A stretch of DNA of 64,000 bases from Spirochaetia bacterium (lineage in GTDB: Bacteria; Spirochaetota; UBA4802; UBA5550), in contig VFJS01000009.1 in assembly GCA_009885955.1 (NCBI GenBank), positions 42,384 to 106,383 on the forward strand, in the 5' to 3' direction. Both the position numbers and the translations under genes were made by a program. The notes under the pieces were generated by a model that worked only from the letters and a program-made list of their open reading frames with translations, searched no databases and was not told where the DNA came from. Below are positions 26,145-34,961 of the stretch, piece after piece (positions within the stretch are counted from its first letter, which is position 1; the number at the start of each line of letters is the position of its first letter).

Positions 26145-27695
26145 TTATAAAATAACCTCAATGAGATCAGGCCCGCGTTTCTCCATGGCGTTTCCGAAGA
26201 GGTCCACAAACTCAGACGCTGTGGATGCCCTGGCCCCCGTGACGCCCATGCCGCGGGCAAGAGAGACAAAATCCAGATCCGGCCTGCTTAGATCAAAGAG
26301 CTCTTTTGCTTTTTTACCCTGGGATTTAAAACCCATTCTCATGAACTCGATATTGAGGATGGCATATTTTCGATTTGAAAATATGACCGTTGTTACATCG
26401 AGGTTCTCCCGGGCCATGGTCCATAGCGCCTGGATGCTGTACATCGCGCTCCCGTCGGACTCCAGGCATATTACCTTGCATCCCGGGCATGCTGCTGATG
26501 CGCCTGCACCCAGGGGGAGGCACTGCCCAATGGAGCCCCCGGTGAGGAAAAGCCAGTCATGGGCCGTTGCAAATTCTGCTGCTTTAAATATATGGGGGCC
26601 CGAGGTATTCGACTCATCGGAAACTATTGCGTTAACCGGCATGAGTGCAGCTATGGCTGCTCCAACCTTTTCCATACTCATCTCACCTGACGGGAGATCC
26701 GGGCTTTTCCCTTCATAAACCTTCTCTATTCCATAAGGCGCGTTCAGGAGAGAGGCAAGCCCCTCCAGGGCACCCAGCGGGTCCTCATGGGGCTCTGAAA
26801 GTATATGAATGCTGCAGTCTTCAGGCGCCAGAAGCACAGGTTTTCCCTGGTACGCAAAAAAAGATACCGGGGGCTTTGAACCTACCAGGATGAGGCGCGT
26901 TAACCCCTTAAGCTGTGCTGCTGCCGCATCATTTAAATACGGAAGCCTTTCAATAACTGCCCTCCCTCTCCCCCTGGCCATGCGCGGTGAAAATGTATCA
27001 GTAAAAAGTCCGGCACCACAATGCGCCGCTATGCGGCCTGCAGCTTCCAGGCACTTTTCGTCTGCCACTGCCCTGCCGTTCATGAGGATTGCCGCACGCC
27101 CGCCGCCCTTCAACACTGCAGCTATCTCTCCAATACGCCTCTCCCCCACAGACTGTTCGAAGCTTTGTATCTTGTCTATTTCGGGCAATGCCCCTGCATC
27201 GCCCCATGAGACATCAGCAGGGACAATCAGGCTCGCGATTCGGCCGGGGGGGGTCATTGCCGCACCGATTGCCTCTCTTCCAAGCCCGGCAAGTTCAACA
27301 GGGTCTTCGCAGGTCCTGACCCAGTGTGAAAAGACCTTTGCCAGTCCTTCTATATCGGATTGAAGCGGGGGGTTGTTTTTTCTGTGATACGTGGCATGGT
27401 CACCGATAATATTAATGACCGGCGTATTTGCCTTCCCGGCATTGTGAAGGTTTGATGATGCGTTGGCAAGCCCGGGGCCCAGGTGCAGGATCGTCATGGC
27501 AGGCTTACGTTTCATACGCCCGTAACCGTCCGCTGCGCCGGAAGCGACTGTTTCATGGAGGCACAGAATGGGCCTAATGCCCGCTACCCTGTCAAAGGCT
27601 TCAACGAGGTGCATCTCCGATGTTCCCGGGTTTGCAAAACATGTATCAACGCCCCCGGCTTCAAGGGTTTTCAAGAGGGACTCTGCTCCGTTCAT
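26145..27695 (-). CDS. ThDP-dependent enzyme, acetolactate synthase/benzoylformate decarboxylase-like
   Basis: This 516-residue protein has the three-part fold of thiamine diphosphate enzymes. The N-terminal PYR domain has FANPGTSEMH and the cofactor-activating Glu in LCLHETVASGAADGYGRM. The central domain is followed by a C-terminal PP domain with GGSIGQCLPLGAGAS and the ThDP/Mg motif ESDGSAMYSIQALWTMAREN (GDG-type, here SDG). It is shorter than IlvB (~560-600) and no small regulatory subunit gene is near, so a catabolic 2-keto acid decarboxylase or lyase is more likely than branched-chain amino acid synthesis. The substrate is unknown. A truncated 2-hydroxyacid dehydrogenase gene lies 13 bases upstream on the same strand and was perhaps once its partner. 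Confidence 0.85.
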   Translation of the reverse strand: MNGAESLLKTLEAGGVDTCFANPGTSEMHLVEAFDRVAGIRPILCLHETVASGAADGYGRMKRKPAMTILHLGPGLANASSNLHNAGKANTPVINIIGDHATYHRKNNPPLQSDIEGLAKVFSHWVRTCEDPVELAGLGREAIGAAMTPPGRIASLIVPADVSWGDAGALPEIDKIQSFEQSVGERRIGEIAAVLKGGGRAAILMNGRAVADEKCLEAAGRIAAHCGAGLFTDTFSPRMARGRGRAVIERLPYLNDAAAAQLKGLTRLILVGSKPPVSFFAYQGKPVLLAPEDCSIHILSEPHEDPLGALEGLASLLNAPYGIEKVYEGKSPDLPSGEMSMEKVGAAIAALMPVNAIVSDESNTSGPHIFKAAEFATAHDWLFLTGGSIGQCLPLGAGASAACPGCKVICLESDGSAMYSIQALWTMARENLDVTTVIFSNRKYAILNIEFMRMGFKSQGKKAKELFDLSRPDLDFVSLARGMGVTGARASTASEFVDLFGNAMEKRGPDLIEVIL

Positions 27696-27708
27696 ATTTA
27701 AAATCCTT

Positions 27709-28164
27709 TCAGTTTACTATATTATCAGGCTCCCGGCCTTCAAGGACTTTTGCTATATTGCTGAAGGCCATATGGGCTATACGGGTCCTTGCCTCAAGGG
27801 TTGTGCCGGCGGAATGGGGTGTCAATATCAGGTTTACCTCAGAAAGAGAAAGGAGCGGATTGCCGGGGGCTATGGGCTCGCCGGAATATACGTCAATCCC
27901 GGCGCCGGCAATCTTTTTTTCAGCAAGGGCCTTTGAGAGTGCGTTTTCATCCATGACCTCACCCCTGGCAACATTTATTATAATGCCTGTATTTTTCATC
28001 AAAGCCAGTTCCTTTACGCCGACAAGGTTTCTTGTGGCATCTGTCAGAGGGCAATGGAGGCTGATTATGTCGGCCCCCCTGATCAGGTCATCAAGCCCGG
28101 AATATGATGCCTTCAACAGCAACTCTTTTCTTTCATCTCTCTCCTTCACATCATAAAAAATTTA
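27709..28164 (-). pseudogene. Remnant of a D-2-hydroxyacid dehydrogenase (C-terminal half only)
   Basis: The frame encodes only the back half of the D-isomer 2-hydroxyacid dehydrogenase family: LDDLIRGADIISLHCPLTDAT, INVARGEVMDENAL (Arg of the active site), GAGIDVYSGEP (Glu) and LTPHSAGTTLEAR (His). The N-terminal substrate domain and the GXGXXG part of the Rossmann fold are missing. In-frame similarity seems to continue upstream of the GTG at 28149 (IFYDV, matching the end of the second strand) to an in-frame TAA at about 28165, then stops abruptly. This points to a 5' deletion, so the gene is probably non-functional. Confidence 0.75.
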
Positions 28165-28227
28165 TCTGAACCCTTATTCTAAAAAATATGCAAATAAATG
28201 CCTCTTGCTGTAAATTTGCCGGATATT

Positions 28228-28893
28228 TCAGCTTACCCAGCGCACAATGCTATCCATTGTATCCCGTTTCCTTTCAAAGTTATTCACCGGCGCACTGTTA
28301 TCCGGCCACCCAAGGGCCGTACCGATGATTATTTTTCTATTCTCCGGGATATTAAAGATGTTTCTGGCTATTTCAGGATACCTCACGGCAGCTGCAAGGG
28401 AAATAGTTCCAAGCCCCTTTGCATGGGCCAGGAGCTTGAATGTCTGAAGAAACAATCCCACATCGAGCATGATATATTCAAGATGAACATCCCTGTCAGC
28501 TGTCATAATAATAAGGGCAGGAGCGTTGAAGAGGGAAAACATGTCGGCGTAATAATTTAATCTTCCAGCATTATCATCCCTGGCGATTGCAAGAGAAGTG
28601 AGAACGCTTTTCCCCACATCGACATATCTCTTTTTCAAATAGTCCGGCCAGTTTTCCTGCATGGGGACCTCGGGACTCTGTTTTTTCCCGGCAAGAACTG
28701 CCTCCCTGTTTTCCCTTTTAAACCGTTCAATGGCTTCACCCGTGGCGACCACTATCTCATACTGCTGCGTATTTCCCCATGACGGGGCCCAGAGGGCTTC
28801 ATTAATCAGATCCCGGATAGTTTCTTCCTGGACACTCTTTGACAGAAAACACCTTATACTTCTTCTAAGACTTACTGCTTCCCTGATTTCCAT
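28228..28893 (-). CDS. Nitroreductase-family FMN oxidoreductase
   Basis: The 221-residue protein has the nitroreductase fold signature: an RRSIRCF start, ALWAPSWGNTQQYEIVV for the FMN/substrate site, DVGLFLQTFKLLAHAKGLGT in the core helix, and a late IIIGTALGWPD. These FMN enzymes use NAD(P)H to reduce nitro compounds, quinones, enones or other substrates, so the function is broad. It is read leftward with the remnant dehydrogenase and ThDP gene after it, but a 63-base gap and the deletion separate them. Confidence 0.88.
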   Translation of the reverse strand: MEIREAVSLRRSIRCFLSKSVQEETIRDLINEALWAPSWGNTQQYEIVVATGEAIERFKRENREAVLAGKKQSPEVPMQENWPDYLKKRYVDVGKSVLTSLAIARDDNAGRLNYYADMFSLFNAPALIIMTADRDVHLEYIMLDVGLFLQTFKLLAHAKGLGTISLAAAVRYPEIARNIFNIPENRKIIIGTALGWPDNSAPVNNFERKRDTMDSIVRWVS

Positions 28894-29341
28894 TTATATC
28901 TCCTTTGCATATATAGGGAAATATTATTACAAAAAAATTTTATCAAAACTCCTGGTTAATGTCAATGAATTTTTTGTAAATGTGTTAAACCGGACACATT
29001 CAATTATTAAGGGTTTAATTTTTTTTTAGAGTCATCAGAGGTGAATTGATAAAAAATTCCGGTATCAATAACAATCTTATAAAAGGGAGAGCCTTTACTA
29101 TGTAATTAATATATAGTGTGAAACTTCACAAATATATGAGAAAAACAGGCCCCGGATATCGTTAAAAAACTATGAGATATTTCTGACAGCACAATTGAGG
29201 ATGCGGAAGAAATATTACCTGAATCAAATTTTATAAATTTCATTGACAAAAATATGTTTTATATACACAATATTATCATTTTGCTCCTCAGGCCAGAGGA
29301 GCTCCTTGGGAAGGAATTAAAAGAAAGGGATAAATAATTTT
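28894..29341. promoter_or_regulatory. Divergent intergenic region with leader hairpin before the acyl-CoA ligase
   Basis: This 448-base AT-rich gap lies between a leftward nitroreductase and a rightward acyl-CoA ligase. A consensus -35 TTGACA sits at 29243-29248 in the rightward direction, but no good -10 lies at the right distance (best CACAAT). At 29283-29302 a perfect 7-bp GC-rich hairpin, GCTCCTC / GAGGAGC with a 6-base loop, sits about 40 bases before the ligase ATG. It could affect translation or mRNA stability of the leader. No coding frame seems real here. Confidence 0.4.
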
Positions 29342-30994
29342 ATGGATGAAAATGTATTTCAGGATGGCGTTAATTACAGTTATCCCCTGATAATCAAAAA
29401 ACTCCTGTCCACACCGCTTATCTACTCCCCTGACAGGGAGATCGTTTACAGCGACAGGGTTCGGTATACGTACAGGACACTTGACACGAGGATACATAAA
29501 CTTGCTGCAGGTCTGGAAAAGCTTGGAGTCGCCAAGGGTGACACGGTTGCGGTTTTTGATTATGACAGCCACCGCTACCTGGAATGCTTTTTTGCCATAC
29601 CCATGATGGGGGCGGTTTTGCAGACGGTTAACTGGCGACTTTCCTATGACCAGATATCGTACACCATAAACCACTCGGGGGCAAAACTCATCATCATCAA
29701 CACCGAATTCCTCCCCATCCTTGACGGGATATGGAACGAACTTCGAACCGTAAAATCAGTTCTGGTCATTTCCGAAGACGGCATGGTCCCATTCATGAAA
29801 CATGAACCTGTCGGGGAATACGAAAAAATGATGGATTCATCTCCGGCATCCTATGATTTTCCTGACCTTGACGAGAATACCAAGGCAACTACATTTTACA
29901 CAACGGGCACTACAGGCAACCCGAAGGGGGTCTATTTTTCCCACCGCCAGATAATGCTCCATACGCTGTCAGTAACAATTATATCAGGCGCGTATAACAC
30001 CATTGCTCGATTCAGGTCCAATGACGTATACATGCCGCTGACCCCCATGTTTCATGTACATGCCTGGGGGTTCCCCTTTGTGGCAACCCTCCTTGGTGCA
30101 AAACAGGTCTACCCGGGAAAATATGAACCGGATAAAATTGTAAAGCTCATGATGGATGAGAAGGTCACCTTTTCCCACTGCGTTCCGACGATCATGCGAA
30201 TGGTTCTGAACGCCCCGGCAGCCAGGAACGCAGATTTTTCAAAATGGAAGGTTAACATAGGAGGCGCTAGGCTCCCCATGGGGCTTGCGGCTGAGGCCAG
30301 GGGTCTCGGGATAGACATCTGCGCCGGATACGGCATGTCCGAGACATGCCCTGTAATGACAACGGCCGTACCCCATGAGCACATGCTGGATTGGGATGAC
30401 GGGAGCCTCATGGACGTGATAATAAAAACAGGAAAGCCAATCCCCCTTGCAGAGGTGGAAGTGGTTGACGGGGACGGCAGGCCCCTCCCCCATGACGGCC
30501 GGTCATGCGGGGAAGTGGTGATGCGCTCCCCCTGGCTTACCGAGAGCTATTACATGGAACCCGAGAGGACAAGGGAGTTGTGGCGTAACGGATGGCTCCA
30601 CAGCGGGGATGTGGGATATATTGACAACGAGGGTTATCTTCAAATAACGGACAGGTTAAAGGATGTAATTAAGAGCGGCGGCGAATGGGTCTCCTCCCTG
30701 GATCTGGAGAACCTGATGAGCCACCATGATGGCGTCTTTGAATCCGCAGCCATTGGAGTGCCCCATGAAAAATGGGGGGAGAGGCCGCTCATGGTCATAT
30801 CTCTCAGGCCGGAATACCGGGGGAAGGTGACCCCGGGTGAGCTGAAGGAATTCATGAACCGCTTTGCCGAAGAAGGGAAGCTCCCCAAATATGGCGTTCC
30901 CGAACTCTATGAGTTCATGGATACTATTCCCAAGACAAGCGTGGGCAAGCTTGATAAAAAGGAGCTCCGGAAAATATTCAGCAAAAAGAATTAG
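29342..30994 (+). CDS. Fatty-acid/medium-chain acyl-CoA ligase (AMP-forming)
   Basis: This 550-residue member of the ANL adenylate-forming superfamily has the P-loop TFYTTGTTGNPKGVYFSH, the GYGMSETCPV motif, HSGDVGYIDNEGYLQITDR before the hinge, LKDVIKSGGEWVSSLDLE, and the C-terminal catalytic Lys in TSVGKLDKKELR. It activates a carboxylic acid to acyl-AMP and then acyl-CoA. Overall pattern and length fit medium- or long-chain fatty acid ligases. The gene is followed after 58 bases by an FMN-dependent enzyme on the same strand. Exact chain length preference is not visible. Confidence 0.92.
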   Translation: MDENVFQDGVNYSYPLIIKKLLSTPLIYSPDREIVYSDRVRYTYRTLDTRIHKLAAGLEKLGVAKGDTVAVFDYDSHRYLECFFAIPMMGAVLQTVNWRLSYDQISYTINHSGAKLIIINTEFLPILDGIWNELRTVKSVLVISEDGMVPFMKHEPVGEYEKMMDSSPASYDFPDLDENTKATTFYTTGTTGNPKGVYFSHRQIMLHTLSVTIISGAYNTIARFRSNDVYMPLTPMFHVHAWGFPFVATLLGAKQVYPGKYEPDKIVKLMMDEKVTFSHCVPTIMRMVLNAPAARNADFSKWKVNIGGARLPMGLAAEARGLGIDICAGYGMSETCPVMTTAVPHEHMLDWDDGSLMDVIIKTGKPIPLAEVEVVDGDGRPLPHDGRSCGEVVMRSPWLTESYYMEPERTRELWRNGWLHSGDVGYIDNEGYLQITDRLKDVIKSGGEWVSSLDLENLMSHHDGVFESAAIGVPHEKWGERPLMVISLRPEYRGKVTPGELKEFMNRFAEEGKLPKYGVPELYEFMDTIPKTSVGKLDKKELRKIFSKKN

Positions 30995-31052
30995 AATGAA
31001 TACCTGAAAGTCATCAGCAGGATTTTTATTTTTTGAATACAAGGATAATGTT

Positions 31053-32165
31053 ATGTTAAAATCAAGGTTATGCGACTTAGTTGGAATAAAATACCCCATT
31101 ATCCAGGCAGGCATGGGACCCTTCAGCAACAACAACCTTTGCGTAGCCGCGAGCAATGCCGGGGTACTGGGATTGCTTTCCACAAGCGGGCTATTCAGTA
31201 AGGATAATCAGCCATGGATTTACAAGGCCTTTGTGGAAAGCGGTGAGGCCGATCCGGACGATACTATGGCCGTTGCTCTGGAAAAGGTACTCAAACGGAC
31301 ATATCGATTGACAAGAGAAAAGGGCGGTATTTTCGGCATTAACGTTATGGTATCGGCTGAGCTTGTACAATATTCGAATATCATGATTGATACAGCCATC
31401 AAGGTGCGCGAGGATAATCCAGATATAAAAAATCACTTCAAGGTGATCTTCACATCAGCGGGCGATCCGGTTCCATGGCGGGATAAAATAAAATCAGCAG
31501 GTTTCACCTGGATGCATGTGGTTCCCTCTGTCAAGGGAGCCCAGCGGTGTAAGAAAGCGGGTGTTGATGTGATTGTGGCTTCCGGCCATGAAGGGGGTTT
31601 CCATACCTCCTGGGAACCGGTCCACTCGATGATCCTGCTCCCTGCCACGGTTGAAGCCGTATCCGATGATAAAACTCTGGTAGTCGGAGCCGGAGGATTC
31701 TGCGACGGGAAGACACTGGCAGCGGCCCTTGTACTGGGCGCCGACGGGGTTCAGATGGGTACACGTTTCCTGGCGACGCAGGAAAGTGATTTTCACCAGT
31801 TATGGAAAGAGGGAGTTGTTGCAGCTGAAGACCGGGGCACCCTTGTGGCACGCGGATTTGTGGGCCCGGCACGGTGGTTGAAGACACCCCGCAGCGTTGA
31901 ACACGCCAGGAATACGCTGGAAAAATCTCCAGGCGTTTTTCTGGGCATCCCGGACGATTACACAACCATTGACATGTCATTAATCGATTATGAAAACGAA
32001 TCCATAAAAGCAGTTTATGAAGGGAACAAGGAAATGGCGCTCATGGCCGCAGGTGAAGCGGCTCAGCGAATCAATGACTTGCCTATGGTCAACGACATGG
32101 TACTGGGGATAGTAAAGGATGCCGAGAATATCCTTCGCGGTATCCAGAGGAAAAACCTTCTATAG
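31053..32165 (+). CDS. NPD-like FMN enzyme (nitronate monooxygenase / enoyl reductase FabK type)
   Basis: The 370-residue protein begins with IKYPIIQAGMGPFSNNNL, carries the phosphate/FMN-binding VIVASGHEGGFH and VVGAGGFCDGKTLAAALVLGADGVQMGTRFLATQE, and keeps the TIM-barrel spacing of the nitropropane dioxygenase/FabK superfamily. Members oxidise nitronates or reduce enoyl-ACP; sequence alone does not decide. Sitting behind an acyl-CoA ligase, a role in acyl-chain metabolism is plausible. A short CAGGTG/CACCTG hairpin lies 36 bases after its stop (32201-32215). Confidence 0.85.
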   Translation: MLKSRLCDLVGIKYPIIQAGMGPFSNNNLCVAASNAGVLGLLSTSGLFSKDNQPWIYKAFVESGEADPDDTMAVALEKVLKRTYRLTREKGGIFGINVMVSAELVQYSNIMIDTAIKVREDNPDIKNHFKVIFTSAGDPVPWRDKIKSAGFTWMHVVPSVKGAQRCKKAGVDVIVASGHEGGFHTSWEPVHSMILLPATVEAVSDDKTLVVGAGGFCDGKTLAAALVLGADGVQMGTRFLATQESDFHQLWKEGVVAAEDRGTLVARGFVGPARWLKTPRSVEHARNTLEKSPGVFLGIPDDYTTIDMSLIDYENESIKAVYEGNKEMALMAAGEAAQRINDLPMVNDMVLGIVKDAENILRGIQRKNLL

Positions 32166-32208
32166 CTGACTATGATATACCGGGAAACCCCTTCATGATT
32201 CAGGTGAA

Positions 32209-32433
32209 TCACCTGGGAATCCATCCTATCCCCTTCGCATGCAGACTCTGGATATAGAGCCGGTCGTGTGTCTCGGTCACCGCGGTAGTTTCGGGATAGG
32301 CGCCCGAGGGGTCCTGCATATCAGCGACGATCTTCCCGTCCTCGGTAAATGCGATCACATGGCCGTATGCCTTCGGCACTGGCCACAGGATCCGCGGAAG
32401 GCGCAGGATGACCTTATCATAAACCCAATTCAT
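32209..32433 (-). pseudogene. Remnant of a strictosidine-synthase/gluconolactonase-like gene (C-terminal end only)
   Basis: The 74-codon frame encodes what looks like just the last part of a six-bladed beta-propeller of the strictosidine synthase-like family: ILRLPRILWPVPKAYGHV, TEDGKIVADMQDPSGAYPE, and a final DRLYIQSLHAKGIGWIP. Full proteins are about 350 residues, so roughly four fifths are missing. An in-frame TAA lies directly upstream of the ATG, so the break is sharp. It sits between the FMN enzyme and an MFS gene. I judge it a deletion remnant. Confidence 0.6.
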
Positions 32434-32474
32434 AAATTATCAGTTTATATATATATGAATTACCATAAAAATTT

Positions 32475-33779
32475 CTATGCAATGTTCACCGCTTTTTTAG
32501 GAGGCCTTGCGAATGGGATGGTAATTACAGACACCATGCTCATGGCGGCAAATATTGTGAATGGAATCTGATAACTCCCCGTATAATCAAAGATAAATCC
32601 CGCGATTGAAGGCCCCAATGCCGCCCCGGTTGCAACAAAAACAGTCACCGCTCCAGAGATTGTCGGGAAGGAAACCATCCCGAAACATTCGCCGGTTATC
32701 AGGGACTGCATCATCAAAATATTTCCCATTGTCAGTCCGAAGATAAATGTCCCGAGGTAAAGAATGATTACATGATCAATATAGGCGAGTGAAAGCACGG
32801 CCAGTGACTGTATGAAAAAAAGAATTGCGGCGCTGTATCTTTTATCGAATCTGTCGATGACGGAACTAAGCATGAGACGCCCGATTATACTTGCGCCGGC
32901 AGTTATACTGACTGCCGTAGCCGCTTTCTCAATACCCATGGATTTACTCAAGAATGATATCTGGTGCATTAAATAAGCATTTTGACCTGTAAGTGCAAAA
33001 AAAAATGCCGTCACAATTGCCCAGAAAGATAAAGTCCGCATGGCTTCAAGCCTTGTCCATTTTATCCTCTGTGAGGAATAACCGGCCGAACCTATGTGAA
33101 TATCCCTCATTTCCATGGCAGTTAACCCATCAGGCTCCTGACCGACATCAGACGGCTTATGCCTCATAACAAAAAATGCCATGGGGATAACTACCGTGCA
33201 GTAAATTACGCCCAGCACCGGAAGAGCCGTTTCCAGGTTCCATGAATTAATGAGATAAGATGAAATCGGGACAATTATTATCCCGCCCAGGCTTAGGCCT
33301 GTCATTGTATAGCCCATGGCCATGCCCCTGCGCCTTATGAACCAGTTCGTAATAACACTGCTCACAGTCATTACCGATGTGCAGCTCCAACCGGCAGCCA
33401 TGAGCAGATAAACCGCATAGAGCTCCCATATTTCACTGATACGGCTCATGAGAATAAGGGCAAACCCCACGACGATTGATCCGATAATGAGCAGGGGTTT
33501 GGGCCCATACCGCTCAATCTGGCGGCCAGTGATAAGCCCCATCAAACCCGCCGTTATGAAATAAAGGGTAACGGATATTGATATCGCCCCTTTGCTCCAC
33601 CCGAATTTCGCAATAAGCGGATCGAGGAGAACACCGTGCCCGTAATATCCAATCCCGCTGGAGACAACGAAGATCAGGGTTCCTCCTAATACCATCCGCC
33701 AGCCATGAAATATATTCGGATGAGGTTTAATCTCAACGTGTCTGAGTGATTCTGCACATTTGATATCTGGTTCTGTCAT
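32475..33779 (-). CDS. MFS transporter, monocarboxylate/oxalate-formate antiporter-like
   Basis: This 434-residue protein has about twelve membrane segments. The MFS loop 2-3 motif is present as GLITGRQIERYGPKPLL, with a Gly-rich first helix (VVSSGIGYYGHGVLLDPLI) and a second-half repeat (GRLMLSSVIDRFDKRYSA). This pattern is typical of the OFA/monocarboxylate carrier branch, which moves small organic acids across the inner membrane. A carboxylic acid substrate would fit the nearby acyl-CoA ligase and ThDP enzyme, but the substrate is not shown by the sequence. Confidence 0.88.
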   Translation of the reverse strand: MTEPDIKCAESLRHVEIKPHPNIFHGWRMVLGGTLIFVVSSGIGYYGHGVLLDPLIAKFGWSKGAISISVTLYFITAGLMGLITGRQIERYGPKPLLIIGSIVVGFALILMSRISEIWELYAVYLLMAAGWSCTSVMTVSSVITNWFIRRRGMAMGYTMTGLSLGGIIIVPISSYLINSWNLETALPVLGVIYCTVVIPMAFFVMRHKPSDVGQEPDGLTAMEMRDIHIGSAGYSSQRIKWTRLEAMRTLSFWAIVTAFFFALTGQNAYLMHQISFLSKSMGIEKAATAVSITAGASIIGRLMLSSVIDRFDKRYSAAILFFIQSLAVLSLAYIDHVIILYLGTFIFGLTMGNILMMQSLITGECFGMVSFPTISGAVTVFVATGAALGPSIAGFIFDYTGSYQIPFTIFAAMSMVSVITIPFARPPKKAVNIA

Positions 33780-33977
33780 ATGATAAAATTTTTATCCAGC
33801 GGCTTTTTTATTTTCTTCCTGGCCGGGTGTTTTAAAACAGCGTATAAACCAAACTGGAAGGCCTTAACCATCAGATATTCGCAACAGGGGCAAGGAGATA
33901 TACTTTTCAACTCATTTACTCCTTTTTTGATCTAAATGATCCGTCATAAATACAGCATATTTTCCTATATTATACGG

Positions 33978-34961
33978 CTAACCTTTTACTTTAACCATTT
34001 TTTTTATTCGTCTCCCCTCAAAACTGCCGTCATCGAAGAAACAATCATCCAGACCCATTGGAATGAACTCGAATAGATTTTCCGTCAGCACAAATGTTCC
34101 AGGTTTTGTATATTTCTGTCCAAGATGAAAAATGGCATTTATCGATTCCGATACAATTTTGCCGGTTTCCCCCCTCGGTTTATATTCAGTATTACCCAGA
34201 TGAAGGGCTATCCTGTATGTAATTAATCGGTCAAAGTTGTGCTCAACGCTCATGAGCATCCGGTTTATCATTAATTCAAAAGAGAATAGAATCGCGTCTA
34301 TTTTTTTTCCGTCAAAAGGTAATAGAATGAGGCCCTCAAAATCTGTCCACATCCATATTTTGCCGTTAATTTTCGCAATCATGGATGCAATATAATTTCT
34401 GAATGAACCGGTAATTTCCTCTATGTGCTCCCTGCTGAAGTGGCTTTTAAATTCCTTCAGGCCGTCAAGCCCGATATACATGAAGCAGAATGTATATTCC
34501 CTGCCCGTGAGGATATCATTCCAGCCATTTTCAATGGGGATATAAATTTCCCCGCATTTGTTTTCTGTTACTTTTTCCTTTATTGCCGGATGCTTTGCCT
34601 CAAGAAAATCGAAGATCCGGTGAATTCTTTTTTTTGGTATGATAGTTTTAATTAGGTCTTTTCCAATGTATTCGCATATGCCATAGTGAAAAAGTTCAGC
34701 AACATCGCCGATAACCCCATTGGTATCGATTATTCCGCAATGCTGGTTTCCAAGCCGGCGCAGCATTTTTAATAATTGAATATTGTCGGAAATGTCGAAA
34801 CTGGCGATATCGATAAAATACAGTGGCCCGGACAGGGCTTTCCTGATCTCTTGTTTAAATTTCCCTGGCTGGAGAATTTCCACACCGTATTCTTTAGATT
34901 TTTTAATTTCCGAAAAGGAGTTTTCGATCTTTCCGCTGACAGTAAATATAATAATTTTCAA
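33978..34961 (-). CDS. Class III nucleotidyl cyclase-like protein, degenerate catalytic site
   Basis: The 327-residue protein has an N-terminal ~130-residue unknown domain and a C-terminal cyclase homology domain (~155-320). That domain follows the same path as the next gene upstream: YTFCFMYIGLDGLKEF, NGKIWMWTDFEGLILLPF, TYRIALHLGN and KYTKPGTFVLTENLFEFI. In the partner these positions read FDIVGS and WEGDGG. Here the first metal Asp appears to be Gly or Leu and the GDGG loop is TDFEG, so catalysis is doubtful. TTG is the likely start, with GGAG six bases before it, immediately after the stop of the partner gene. A regulatory subunit of a heterodimer is a reasonable inference. Confidence 0.75.
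   Translation of the reverse strand: MKIIIFTVSGKIENSFSEIKKSKEYGVEILQPGKFKQEIRKALSGPLYFIDIASFDISDNIQLLKMLRRLGNQHCGIIDTNGVIGDVAELFHYGICEYIGKDLIKTIIPKKRIHRIFDFLEAKHPAIKEKVTENKCGEIYIPIENGWNDILTGREYTFCFMYIGLDGLKEFKSHFSREHIEEITGSFRNYIASMIAKINGKIWMWTDFEGLILLPFDGKKIDAILFSFELMINRMLMSVEHNFDRLITYRIALHLGNTEYKPRGETGKIVSESINAIFHLGQKYTKPGTFVLTENLFEFIPMGLDDCFFDDGSFEGRRIKKMVKVKG

Noticed and set aside
26140..27363. Long plus-strand frames opposite the ThDP enzyme
   Set aside because: The minus strand encodes a clear ThDP enzyme; the plus frames have shadow-type composition rich in Ala, Pro and Ser.
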